From an uncultured beta proteobacterium (GTDB lineage: Bacteria; Pseudomonadota; Gammaproteobacteria; Burkholderiales; Rhodocyclaceae): 7,930 nucleotides of DNA. Below, one piece after another: positions 1 to 6,685 of the stretch; the first letter of the stretch is position 1; every line of letters begins with the position of its first letter. The stretch lies in assembly GCA_903910495.1 (NCBI GenBank), contig CAIVZW010000031.1, forward strand, positions 1 to 7,930, given 5' to 3'. Position numbers and translations under genes: made by a program. A model generated the notes under the pieces. It did no database searches. It saw nothing but the letters and a program-made list of their open reading frames with translations, and was not told the origin of the DNA.

Positions 1-365
<365 letters not shown>

Positions 366-2291
366 GTGCTGGCGTTTACCGTTACCATCGCGACTTTCCC
401 CCTGGCCAGTCCATTGACCCTTCCCACTTCCACATCCCCTGCAACAATCCTGCACGACGTTTTTGGCTATAGCGCCTTTCGCGGCGCGCAGGCCGAGATC
501 GTCGACCATGTGATCGCTGGCGGCGATGCGCTCGTGCTGATGCCGACCGGTGGCGGCAAGAGCCTGTGCTATCAGCTGCCGGCGATTGTCCGGCATCGCG
601 CCGGGCGTGGTGTAGCAGTGGTGGTCAGCCCGCTGATCGCGCTGATGCACGACCAGGTCGGCGCGCTCGAAGTCGCCGGCGTGCATGCCGCCTTCCTGAA
701 CTCGACACTGACGCTGGCCGAGACGCAGCAGATCGAGCGCGAGATGATGAGCGGCCGGCTGGTGCTGCTCTACGTGGCGCCCGAACGCCTGACCACGCCG
801 CGCATGCTGGGGCAACTCGATTCGCTGCACGAGCGCGGGCTGCTCAGCCTGTTCGCCATCGATGAGGCGCATTGCGTGAGCCAGTGGGGCCACGACTTCC
901 GCGCAGACTATCTGGCGCTGAACGTTCTGCATGAGCGCTACCCGCAGGTGCCGCGCATCGCGCTCACCGCCACCGCCGACGATCTGACGCGCGCCGACAT
1001 CATCGTACGCCTGGCACTGAGCGAAGCCCGCGTCTTCATCAGCAGCTTCGACCGGCCGAACATCCGCTATGCGGTGGTCGAAAAGGACGACGCACGCCGG
1101 CAGTTGCTGTACTTCATCCAGAACGAGCATGAAGGTGACGCCGGCATCGTGTACTGCCAGTCGCGCAAGAAGGTGGAAGACACGGCCGTGTGGCTGGGTG
1201 CTGAAGGCATCAGTGCGCTGCCGTATCACGCCGGGCTCGACACCGAGGTGCGCCGGCGCCACCAGGACCGTTTTCTGCGTGAAGAGGGCGTGGTGATGGT
1301 CGCTACCATTGCCTTCGGCATGGGCATTGACAAGCCCGACGTACGCTTCGTCGCCCACCTCGATTTGCCGAAGAATATCGAGAGCTACTATCAGGAGACC
1401 GGTCGCGCCGGTCGTGACGGCCTGCCTGCCGATGCCTGGATGGCCTACGGTCTGGCCGATGTGGTGAACCAGCGGCGCATGATCGACGAAAGCCCGGCCG
1501 CCGAGGAGTTCAAGCGCGGCCAGCGCGGCAAGCTCGATGCCCTGCTGGCCCTGGCCGAAGCCCACGATTGCCGGCGCCTGCGGCTGCTTGCCTATTTCGG
1601 CGAGCCGAGCGCGGCCTGTGCCGCGCATCAGAATGCCTGCGACAACTGCCTGCATCCGCCAGCCACCTGGGATGCGACCGAAGCCGCGCGCAAGGCGCTC
1701 TCCGGCATCTACCGTTTCCACCAGACCCGCGGCCAGCGTTTTGGTGCCGGACACCTGGTCGACGTGCTGCGCGGCAAAAGCACCGAGAAGGTCGCGCAAT
1801 ACGGGCATGAGCGCCTCAGTACTTTCGCTGTCGGTGCCGACTTGAGCGAAATGCAATGGCGCCTTGTGCTGCGCCAACTGATTGCGCTGGGCTATGTGCG
1901 CAGCGAAGGTGAATTCAACACGCTGGAACTGACGCCGACGGCGCGCGAGGTCCTGCGCGGCGAAGTGCAGATGCTGCTGCGCCAGCCCGGCAAGGCGCCG
2001 AAGCGGGCGGCAAAGCGTGCAAAGAGCGGCAAACTCGCGCGCGGCAAGGGAAAGTTGCCCTTGCCGCTGGATGATGCCGGCGAGGCGCGTTTCGAGTCGC
2101 TGAAGTCATGGCGCGCCGAGGTTGCGCGCGAACACAACCTGCCCGCCTACATCGTGTTCCACGACGCGACCCTGGCCGAGATGGCGCAGGTCGCTCCCGC
2201 TTCGCTCGACGCTTTGGCCCAGATCAGCGGCGTCGGGGCGAAAAAGCTTGAAGCCTACGGACGGGAAATCCTGCGCGTGCTGAACGGCTGA
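366..2291 (+). CDS. recQ: ATP-dependent DNA helicase RecQ
   Basis: RecQ is a 3'-5' superfamily 2 DNA helicase acting in recombination and repair of stalled forks. All hallmarks are present in this 641-residue protein. Walker A is PTGGGKS (60-66), the Walker B DEAH box 166-169 lies within [15 protein letters not shown], motif III is ALTATA (199-204), and the arginine-finger motif VI is [10 protein letters not shown] (343-352). A zinc-binding region has Cys 402, 418, 425 and 428. A winged-helix region follows (about 440-535), then a Lys/Arg-rich linker (541-563) and a C-terminal HRDC domain (about 575-640, with [13 protein letters not shown]). E. coli RecQ is about 609 residues. The start chosen is GTG at 366, preceded by GGAAAAGG at 348-355. 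A TTG at 414 is an alternative, because homology to RecQ only begins near residue 28 ([14 protein letters not shown]). It appears to lead a two-gene unit with the DUF3301 gene. Confidence 0.97.
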   Translation: MLAFTVTIATFPLASPLTLPTSTSPATILHDVFGYSAFRGAQAEIVDHVIAGGDALVLMPTGGGKSLCYQLPAIVRHRAGRGVAVVVSPLIALMHDQVGALEVAGVHAAFLNSTLTLAETQQIEREMMSGRLVLLYVAPERLTTPRMLGQLDSLHERGLLSLFAIDEAHCVSQWGHDFRADYLALNVLHERYPQVPRIALTATADDLTRADIIVRLALSEARVFISSFDRPNIRYAVVEKDDARRQLLYFIQNEHEGDAGIVYCQSRKKVEDTAVWLGAEGISALPYHAGLDTEVRRRHQDRFLREEGVVMVATIAFGMGIDKPDVRFVAHLDLPKNIESYYQETGRAGRDGLPADAWMAYGLADVVNQRRMIDESPAAEEFKRGQRGKLDALLALAEAHDCRRLRLLAYFGEPSAACAAHQNACDNCLHPPATWDATEAARKALSGIYRFHQTRGQRFGAGHLVDVLRGKSTEKVAQYGHERLSTFAVGADLSEMQWRLVLRQLIALGYVRSEGEFNTLELTPTAREVLRGEVQMLLRQPGKAPKRAAKRAKSGKLARGKGKLPLPLDDAGEARFESLKSWRAEVAREHNLPAYIVFHDATLAEMAQVAPASLDALAQISGVGAKKLEAYGREILRVLNG

Positions 2292-2317
2292 GCGCCATTT
2301 TGGGTTAGGCTATCGAC

Positions 2318-2650
2318 ATGGATTTTTTCGACATTCTCGGGCTATTGTTGCTGACGGCAGCAGGCTGGTTGTGGTACGACAGCCTCAAGGCCCGCGAGAT
2401 GGCGGTAGCGGCAACCAAGGCGGCGTGTACTTCGGAAAATCTGCTGCTGCTCGATGATACCGTGGCCATCCGGCGCATCAGCCTGGGGCGGGATACGGAC
2501 GGGATATTGCGCCTGCGGCGCATCTATGACTTCGAGTACAGCGATACCGGCGATGATCGCAGCGCAGGAAGCCTTGTCATGCTGGGCAGCCGCGTCCTCG
2601 TGATCAACCTGAATCTGCCGCACGCGACGCAGCGGAATATGCTTCACTGA
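2318..2650 (+). CDS. DUF3301 family small membrane-anchored protein
   Basis: This 110-residue protein matches the DUF3301 pattern. It has one N-terminal membrane helix (about residues 5-23, GLLLLTAAGWLWYDSLKARE), a short amphipathic stretch with a cysteine (AATKAACTSENL), the conserved core LLLLDDTVAIRR, and then a beta-rich tail with YDFEYSDTGDDR and LVMLGSRV. The family's function is unknown. The layout suggests a bitopic inner-membrane protein with most of its mass on one side; the LKARE motif just after the helix suggests the cytoplasmic side by the positive-inside rule. The gene starts 26 bases after the recQ stop on the same strand with no obvious promoter between, so cotranscription with recQ is likely. 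The ribosome site is weak (GGTTAGG upstream of the ATG). Confidence 0.82.
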   Translation: MDFFDILGLLLLTAAGWLWYDSLKAREMAVAATKAACTSENLLLLDDTVAIRRISLGRDTDGILRLRRIYDFEYSDTGDDRSAGSLVMLGSRVLVINLNLPHATQRNMLH

Positions 2651-2708
2651 AGCGTATTGGGGACCAGGGGCGTGCTGTTTCGCGCGCAAATCGGGAGTTT
2701 CCCAGTTC

Positions 2709-2717
2709 TGTTATGAT
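2709..2717 (+). promoter_or_regulatory. Likely extended -10 promoter for the cystathionine enzyme gene
   Basis: TGTTATGAT at 2709-2717 is an extended -10 element (TGn plus TATGAT, five of six bases matching consensus). It lies 69 bases before the ATG of the PLP enzyme gene, in the 136-base gap after the DUF3301 gene. No good -35 is visible at 17 bases, which is common for extended -10 promoters. This suggests the PLP enzyme gene is transcribed separately from recQ. Confidence 0.4.
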
Positions 2718-2786
2718 CAGTGCTCTGGGCAGTCCAGCGCCCTGTTTGCCGTTTGACCTCATCAACCCTTTGCGGAAAAGCATCGC

Positions 2787-3974
2787 ATGAGCACCCCTAC
2801 ACCGCCCGGTCGCCGTCATGGCTTCGGTACCCGCGTCATTCATGCCGGGCAAACGCCGGACCCCAGTACAGGCGCCGTCATCACGCCGATCTACGCCAAT
2901 TCGACCTACCTCCATACCAGCCCCGGTGTGCACAAGGGGCTGGACTACGGGCGTTCGCACAACCCCACGCGCTGGGCTTTCGAGCGCTGTATCGCCGATC
3001 TGGAAAGCGGCGTTCAGGGTTTCGCCTTCGCTTCCGGAATGGCGGCCATTGCCACGGTACTCGAACTCCTCGACACTGGGGCTCATGTGATTACCAGCGA
3101 CGATCTCTACGGGGGGACCTTCCGCCTGATGGATCGCGTGCGCCAGCGCAGCGCCGGTCTCGCCTTCAGCTATGTCGATCTTGCCGATCCCGAGGCGCTT
3201 GTTGCCGCGCTGCGCCCGGAAACCCGCATGCTCCTGGTCGAGACGCCGACCAACCCATTGCTCAATCTCGCCGACCTGGAGCAACTGGCCGCCTTCTGCC
3301 GCAAGCACAACATCATCTCCGTCGCCGACAACACCTTTGCTTCGCCGTGGATACAGCGCCCGCTCGAAGCGGGTTTCGACATCGTCGTACATTCGACGAC
3401 CAAATACCTCAACGGCCACTCCGATGTGATCGGCGGCATTGCCGTCGTCAGCGGCGAAGAGCGCAATGCCGGCGTGCGCGAACAACTGGCCTTCCTGCAT
3501 AACGCCATCGGTGCCATTGCCGGGCCGTTCGACAGTTTCCTCGCCCTGCGCGGAGTCAAGACGCTCAACCTGCGCATGCAGCGGCACTGTGAAAACGCCC
3601 TGGAACTGGCCAGTTGGCTGGAACGGCAAGCCAAGGTCAGGCGCGTGCGCTACCCCGGCCTCGTTTCACATCCGCAGCATGATCTGGCCAGGCGCCAGAT
3701 GAACGGATTTGGCGGGGTGATTTCGTTCGAGCTGGATAGCGATCTGGCCGGCACCATACGTTTTCTCGAAGCCTGCGAACTGATCACTCTGGCCGAAAGC
3801 CTGGGCGGCGTCGAAAGCCTGATCGAGCACCCGGCGATCATGACGCACGCCAGCATTCCGCCCGAACTGCGAGTCAAGATCGGCATTACCGATTCGCTGA
3901 TCCGCCTGTCGGTGGGCATCGAAGACATTGATGACCTGCGCGAAGATATCGGGAATGCTCTCGCGCGGATTTGA
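2787..3974 (+). CDS. Cystathionine gamma-synthase/lyase-type PLP enzyme
   Basis: This complete 395-residue member of the Cys/Met metabolism PLP family has the family's usual length. The opening GFGTRVIHAGQTPDPSTGAV leads to YGRSHNPT (54-61), which binds the partner subunit's PLP phosphate. FASGMAAI follows (81-88), then YGGTFRLM, VETPTNPLL (151-159), DNTFASP (181-187) and the Schiff-base motif HSTTKY with Lys 206. The C-terminal domain has SLGGVESLIEHPAIMTHAS (338-356), which contacts the substrate carboxylate. It should act in trans-sulfuration between cysteine and homocysteine in the cytoplasm. I cannot separate gamma-synthase (metB), gamma-lyase and beta-lyase activity by eye, so no symbol is given. 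A GGAAAAG ribosome site precedes the ATG. It has its own likely promoter, and no clear terminator follows. Confidence 0.92.
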   Translation: MSTPTPPGRRHGFGTRVIHAGQTPDPSTGAVITPIYANSTYLHTSPGVHKGLDYGRSHNPTRWAFERCIADLESGVQGFAFASGMAAIATVLELLDTGAHVITSDDLYGGTFRLMDRVRQRSAGLAFSYVDLADPEALVAALRPETRMLLVETPTNPLLNLADLEQLAAFCRKHNIISVADNTFASPWIQRPLEAGFDIVVHSTTKYLNGHSDVIGGIAVVSGEERNAGVREQLAFLHNAIGAIAGPFDSFLALRGVKTLNLRMQRHCENALELASWLERQAKVRRVRYPGLVSHPQHDLARRQMNGFGGVISFELDSDLAGTIRFLEACELITLAESLGGVESLIEHPAIMTHASIPPELRVKIGITDSLIRLSVGIEDIDDLREDIGNALARI

Positions 3975-4113
3975 ATCGCTACAGGGTCGGTCTGCCCCAC
4001 CGGCCGGAAGCTTCCATCGCGACCGACGTCACGATTTAGCCTGATCTGCGAAGGCTTGTGCAGAGCTTCGCTTCGATCCGGGCTGGCAATGAGGGAGGTA
4101 ATCTGAGCTTTGG

Positions 4114-4179
4114 TCAGCGAGTTGCCGATGCCAGCGTATGGCGTGACAAGCTGAGCTTGTTTGTACAGAACTTCATCAT
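4114..4179 (-). CDS. Very short minus-strand frame with strong ribosome site (doubtful)
   Basis: A near-ideal AAGGAGG ribosome site (plus-strand CCTCCTT, 4185-4191) stands 5 bases before ATG ATG. It opens a frame of only 21 codons, MMKFCTNKLSLSRHTLASAT followed by R and stop. The overlapping minus frame stays open past this stop and reads more like protein (DDEVLYKQAQLVTPYAGIG, then NSLTKAQITSLIASP). This could mean a small frameshift has broken a once longer gene whose translation began here. I recognise no family in either frame. It may equally be chance, or a leader-type peptide. Confidence 0.2.
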   Translation of the reverse strand: MMKFCTNKLSLSRHTLASATR

Positions 4180-4324
4180 CTTGACCTCCTTGCTTAGTCG
4201 TTTTTTTTTCGACCACCCTCAATCCATTCTGTGCCCGCTGCGGGTTGGTTTGCCTCGGGGAAATGCCATTTCTGGTAGTGCTCGTTGCTTCCATTGCGGA
4301 TGACATGGATACGGCAGGAAAGGT

Positions 4325-4444
4325 TTATATCATGGTCATGACCCCGAGTGTTTCCAATCTCTCTCTACGTCTGCGACTCCTCATAAGCTCCTCCCTGATG
4401 CGCCGGACTTCGTGGAGAATTGCTTCATCGGCATTTGCAAATGA
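4325..4444 (-). pseudogene. Possible remnant of a small helical (antitoxin-like) protein
   Basis: After an in-frame stop (4445-4447) the minus strand reads SFANADEAILHEVRRIREEL, then MRSRRRRERLETLGV and ends MTMI at the TAA (4325-4327). The ADEAILHEVRRIREEL part resembles the N-terminal helix of many small toxin-antitoxin-associated proteins (pattern DEIhxEVRxIRExL). It has no start codon before that motif and the arginine-rich tail is unlike the family, so it looks decayed if it was ever a gene. The neighbouring minus frame (4194-4364) is also open but starts without a start codon and is not recognised. Confidence 0.22.
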
Positions 4445-4491
4445 TCAGCAGATTGCTGTCGCTCATTTTATAGCTACGAAGATCCCCCGAT

Positions 4492-4500
4492 TGATATAAT
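4492..4500 (+). promoter_or_regulatory. Possible extended -10 promoter for the ABM-domain gene
   Basis: TGATATAAT at 4492-4500 combines the TGn extension with a perfect TATAAT box. No clear -35 lies upstream. Transcription starting near 4507 would give a leader of about 105 bases before the ABM-domain gene, including the inverted repeat at 4544-4568. Confidence 0.45.
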
Positions 4501-4543
4501 CCTGAATGACAGCGCACCCGTTCGACGTAAGCCGGTTTTTGTT

Positions 4544-4568
4544 TGTCGCGCAAAACGTGCTTGCGACA
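4544..4568 (+). promoter_or_regulatory. Inverted repeat in the leader of the ABM-domain gene
   Basis: Perfect 6-base arms TGTCGC (4544-4549) and GCGACA (4563-4568) enclose a 13-base loop, 45 bases before the ATG. Seven T's follow at 4581-4587, too far from the stem for a classical terminator. It could be a regulator-binding site downstream of the putative promoter or a leader hairpin. Confidence 0.3.
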
Positions 4569-4612
4569 CAGCGAGTTTGGTTTTTTTGTTCTCTAAATAA
4601 GGAAAGCATGAA

Positions 4613-4918
4613 ATGATCAATGTCCTTGCATCGCTCCACATCAAAGAAGGTCGGCAGTCCGAGTTTCTTGCCATTTTCAAAGCCAATATTCCCAATGTTC
4701 TTCAGGAAAAAGGGTGCATCGAATATGTGCCTGCCATCGACGTCCCGACAGCTTTGCCACCGCAAGCCCTGAACAAGAATGTCGTCACGATCATCGAGAA
4801 GTGGGATTGTCTGGAGGACCTGCTGGCACATCTTTCAGCTCCACACATGCTCGCCTATAGCGAAAAAGTGAAAGACATGGTTGAAAGCAAATCGCTTAAG
4901 ATTCTGAAAGCAGCGTAG
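4613..4918 (+). CDS. ABM-domain protein, putative quinol monooxygenase (YgiN-like)
   Basis: This 101-residue protein has the layout of the antibiotic-biosynthesis-monooxygenase (ABM, PF03992) dimeric alpha-beta barrel family. Strand 1 is INVLASLHIKEG; a helix follows (RQSEFLAIFKANIPNVLQ), then EKGCIEYVPAIDV, VVTIIEKWDCLEDLLAHLS (residues about 57-75) and the helix SAPHMLAYSEKVKDMV. The EKW...H pattern is typical of the family; members include YgiN-type quinol oxidases and signal-related proteins, usually around 95-105 residues. The substrate cannot be deduced. An AAGGAAA ribosome site (4599-4605) fixes the ATG at 4613; an ATG at 4608 is followed at once by a stop. It is upstream of the DUF1993 gene on the same strand with a 195-base gap, so joint transcription is possible but not shown. 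Confidence 0.85.
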   Translation: MINVLASLHIKEGRQSEFLAIFKANIPNVLQEKGCIEYVPAIDVPTALPPQALNKNVVTIIEKWDCLEDLLAHLSAPHMLAYSEKVKDMVESKSLKILKAA

Positions 4919-4993
4919 CCTGTCCTGGGTTCAGTGAGGCAAGACGTTTCCGGGTGGAATACCCGCTTAAGGTGCGTGCGAATTGTTGGCAGA

Positions 4994-5007
4994 CTGTCGG
5001 GCGACAG
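4994..5007. repeat. Perfect inverted repeat between the ABM and DUF1993 genes
   Basis: CTGTCG-GG-CGACAG is a compact dyad in the 195-base gap. No T-tract follows on either strand, so an operator for the DUF1993 gene is at least as likely as a terminator. The arm CTGTCG shares its TGTCG core with the repeat at 4544-4568, so one regulator could bind both; this is inference. Confidence 0.3.
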
Positions 5008-5113
5008 ATCAACTTTAAAGCAATGATGGGGCGTTTTCCCTGCGCTGCTTCCGGGACAGCAATCGCGTCGCTGTTTGTTGTTGGAAATATGCATGTTTTC
5101 TGGAGATTCAACC

Positions 5114-5620
5114 ATGACCCTATCGATGTATGAAGCAAGCGCCCCCCGCTTTGCAAGCATGCTGCGCAATCTGGATGCGATCATCGCCAAGGCGCAGGCC
5201 TACGCGATTGCGAAGAAAATTGATCCTTCCGTACTGCTCACGGCGCGACTGTTTCCCGACATGCTTACATTCCTCAGGCAGGTGCAGATCGCCAGCGACC
5301 ATGCCAAAGGCGCAGTCGCCCGTCTGGCCGGCGTTGAAGTCCCCAAGTACGAGGATACGGAGCAGAGCTTCGAGGAAGTTCGGGCGCGCCTGGCCAAGAC
5401 GATTGCCTTCGTGGAATCCTTCTCTGCCGGACAGATCGATGGTTCCGAAGAACGGGAGATTTCGCTCAAGGCAGGTGGTAAGGAGATGAGTTTCAAGGGT
5501 ATGCCCTATCTGGTCGGTTTCGCTTTGCCGAATTTCTATTTCCATCTGGTCACGGCGTACAACATCCTGCGTCACAACGGTGTGGAAATCGGCAAACTCG
5601 ACTACATCGGCAAACTCTAG
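5114..5620 (+). CDS. DUF1993 family protein
   Basis: The 168-residue protein has the features of DUF1993, a family with a DinB-like four-helix fold and no assigned function. It opens MTLSMYEASAPRFASMLRNL, has the core RLFPDMLTFLRQVQIASDHA (residues 45-64), and ends with the conserved LPNFYFHLVTAYNILRHNGV (138-157) and GKLDYIGKL. His 144 and His 154, with His 63, are at places where DinB-fold proteins often bind metal, though binding here is inference. I chose the ATG at 5114 because TGGAG (5101-5105) lies 8 bases before it and the family's usual N-terminus (MxxSMYxASxPxF) begins there. An upstream in-frame start at 5075 would add 13 unlike residues. It is probably cytoplasmic and has no signal peptide. 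Confidence 0.87.
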   Translation: MTLSMYEASAPRFASMLRNLDAIIAKAQAYAIAKKIDPSVLLTARLFPDMLTFLRQVQIASDHAKGAVARLAGVEVPKYEDTEQSFEEVRARLAKTIAFVESFSAGQIDGSEEREISLKAGGKEMSFKGMPYLVGFALPNFYFHLVTAYNILRHNGVEIGKLDYIGKL

Positions 5621-5635
5621 GCCGCTATCGTCAGA

Positions 5636-5675
5636 CTGGCGGACGGCTGATGTCGCAATCGGCCGTTTCCGCCAG
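5636..5675 (+). terminator. Strong hairpin after the DUF1993 gene
   Basis: Beginning 15 bases after the stop, the arms CTGGCGGACGGC (5636-5647) and GCCGT-TT-CCGCCAG (5662-5675) pair over 12 base pairs with a TT bulge. The stem extends inward through a T-G wobble and GAT/ATC, leaving a 6-base loop. No T-tract follows, so it is not a textbook intrinsic terminator. It probably protects the 3' end or ends transcription with help, and it also lies 13 bases beyond the stop of the GGDEF remnant read on the minus strand. Confidence 0.5.
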
Positions 5676-5687
5676 GCTAGACCTGCT

Positions 5688-5840
5688 TCAGGGCCGTATT
5701 TCCAATCCACTTGGCTGGCTTCTTCCTGCTGCTTTGGCCGCATAGAGCGCCGAGTCACCGCGGGACATGGAGTCGACATCATCGTCGGCCCAGCAGTTCA
5801 CCACACCGAACGATGCGGTTTTGCCAAAGTGAATAGGCAT
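5688..5840 (-). pseudogene. C-terminal remnant of a GGDEF diguanylate cyclase
   Basis: Read on the minus strand, the frame gives MPIHFGKTASFGVVNCWADD, then DVDSMSRGDSALYAAKAAGR and ends SQPSGLEIRP at the TGA (5688-5690). TASFGV, a DxxD-type spacer, and ADSALYAAKxAGR (here GDSALYAAKAAGR) are the closing motifs of a GGDEF domain, which makes cyclic di-GMP. Only about 50 of roughly 160 domain residues remain. The GGDEF signature itself is missing, and the residues between HFGK and TASFGV look shortened. The upstream boundary is blurred (between about 5840 and 5900) and runs into the SUMF1 remnant, which faces the other way. The ATG at 5840 is probably fortuitous. Confidence 0.8.
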
Positions 5841-5908
5841 TGTCGCCTGGAGCCATAGACTTGTTACTTGGAGTTCCGAGAATTGCTTACGGAATTCGGC
5901 GATATGTC

Positions 5909-6103
5909 ATGAGTTATGGTGAGAAATACTACTCGGAGTCACCCGAAGATGATCCGCAAGGACCACGTTCCGGGGAGGTGAGAGTAAGGCGTGGAGGCGC
6001 GTGGAACAGCTTCCCGATCTGGCTTCGATCCTCTTTTCACAACTGGAATACGCCAAGTGGCCGGTGCTTGAATCTGGGATTTCGAGTGGCTCGAAATTTG
6101 TGA
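5909..6103 (+). pseudogene. C-terminal part of a formylglycine-generating-enzyme (SUMF1) domain
   Basis: The frame from 5909 reads MSYGEKYYSESPEDDPQGPR, then RGGAWNSFPIWLRSSFHNWN and closes LGFRVARNL at a TGA. The YGEKYY-S-SP-DDPQGP-SG segment, RGGAW, LRSS and GFRVAR are the consecutive end motifs of the FGE-sulfatase/SUMF1 fold (PF03781), whose full domain is about 250 residues. Everything before the tryptophan-rich middle is absent, and the sequence left of 5909 does not continue the domain in any frame. No ribosome site precedes the ATG, so I read it as a truncated gene rather than a small functional protein. SUMF1 domains occur in sulfatase activators, kinase-linked sensors and the variable proteins of diversity-generating retroelements; the parent cannot be told. 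Confidence 0.75.
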
Positions 6104-6470
6104 AGAAGACGGCTCCGGCACTTTGGTGTTCGTCCCGGAGTGTCTCCATGGTTCATTCGCAATTGAAGATTGATTTCAGTAATCTCTTCGAGGTTGGCAT
6201 CGTGTTTCCATAGTGAGGTACAGAACCGACAGGTAAATTCAGTGATTGTGAGATACAGAGCGGGAGAAATTGGCGCTGCAATGCAAATGCCGACTATCCC
6301 CGCACAATTACCCGGGAAATGATTCAGGGTTGACCGGTCAAAGATACGACAGGGCAAGCGCGTCCGTTTTATCAGGTATCCAAATGGCGATGGTTCCTTC
6401 TAAAGTATGGAGTGCCTACAGGCAATGAAGTTGGTAACAAGGATAGTTCGTGATGTGCAGAGGCTTTTTA
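6104..6470. other. Non-coding stretch between SUMF1 and cysK remnants
   Basis: No frame here has a credible start with homology. It is less GC-rich than its surroundings. One short segment (about 6245-6320) can be read on the plus strand as VRYRAGE and, one frame over, NWRCNANADYPRTITR, which faintly recalls the VRVRRGGAW segment of the preceding SUMF1 remnant. Otherwise I see nothing that can be assigned. Confidence 0.4.
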
Positions 6471-6647
6471 TCCCCGCTGGGGCCGCACCCGATCTAGGAC
6501 ATCGGCGCCGGATTCGTGCCGCAGGTGCTCAATACCAAGATTTACGATGAAATCATCCGCGTCAATAACGACGATGCTCTGGGTACCGCCCGCCGTGCCG
6601 CGCGCGAGGAAGGTCTGCTCGTCATCATCCCGTTCTTCGGCGAGCGG
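6471..6647 (+). pseudogene. cysK: Cysteine synthase (cysK) remnant with stop and internal deletion
   Basis: One continuous reading frame gives SPLGPHPI, a TAG stop (6495-6497), then [40 protein letters not shown] and [10 protein letters not shown]. These are C-terminal parts of O-acetylserine sulfhydrylase A, which makes cysteine from O-acetylserine and sulfide. The usual text is PGPHPIQGIGAGFVP, so the stop most likely came from CAG to TAG. After GLLV the expected GISSGAA glycine-rich motif is absent and the frame jumps to (V)IIPSFGER, a motif normally about 30 residues later. This indicates an in-frame deletion near 6621-6627. After FGER the usual YLST ending is lost. The catalytic lysine and PLP region upstream are gone, so the remnant is inactive. 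Confidence 0.85.
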
Positions 6648-6656
6648 GCCGCCGGA

Positions 6657-6674
6657 CCTGATCGCCAGATCAGG
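6657..6674. terminator. Hairpin at the 3' side of the OsmC gene
   Basis: CCTGATC-GCCA-GATCAGG forms a 7-base-pair stem with a 4-base loop, extended by GG/CC across one bulged base. It lies 11 bases beyond the OsmC stop codon on the minus strand, a sensible place for its terminator, but no T-tract follows. Confidence 0.4.
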
Positions 6675-6685
6675 CCTGATGCTGC

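Larger units (their letters stand above)
3975..4612. other. 638-base stretch without a convincing gene
   Basis: No reading frame here has both a good start and recognisable homology. Inverted repeats are frequent: GGTCGGTC/GACCGAC arms at 3985-3992 and 4021-4027, the palindrome GGAAGCTTCC at 4006-4015, ACAAGCT-G-AGCTTGT at 4146-4160, GGTCATGACC at 4334-4343 and CATTTGCAAATG at 4432-4443. A run of T's spans roughly 4201-4209. Minus-strand traces that look faintly protein-like are listed separately. The stretch could be decayed gene sequence plus the upstream control region of the ABM-domain gene. Confidence 0.5.

Noticed and set aside
2720..3502. 260-codon plus-strand frame overlapping the PLP enzyme gene
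   Set aside because: It is the +1 frame of a well-supported gene, Arg/Pro/Ala-rich with no homology.
2604..3629. 341-codon minus-strand frame opposite the PLP enzyme gene
   Set aside because: Composition and position are those of a shadow; it runs across the DUF3301 end, an intergenic region and the PLP enzyme without any motif.
3986..4027. Inverted arms GTCGGTC/GACCGAC as terminator of the PLP enzyme gene
   Set aside because: The loop is 28 bases, the inner bases do not pair well and no T-tract follows.
4058..4303. 81-codon plus-strand frame in the 3975-4612 gap
   Set aside because: No ribosome site, no recognisable motif, and odd composition.
5120..5782. 220-codon minus-strand frame across DUF1993
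   Set aside because: Mostly antisense to DUF1993. The genuine GGDEF remnant in that area is in another minus frame.
5621..6515. Integron cassette array or attC sites around small genes
   Set aside because: No attC-like consensus ends, no integrase, and the small frames are truncated parts of large proteins rather than cassettes.
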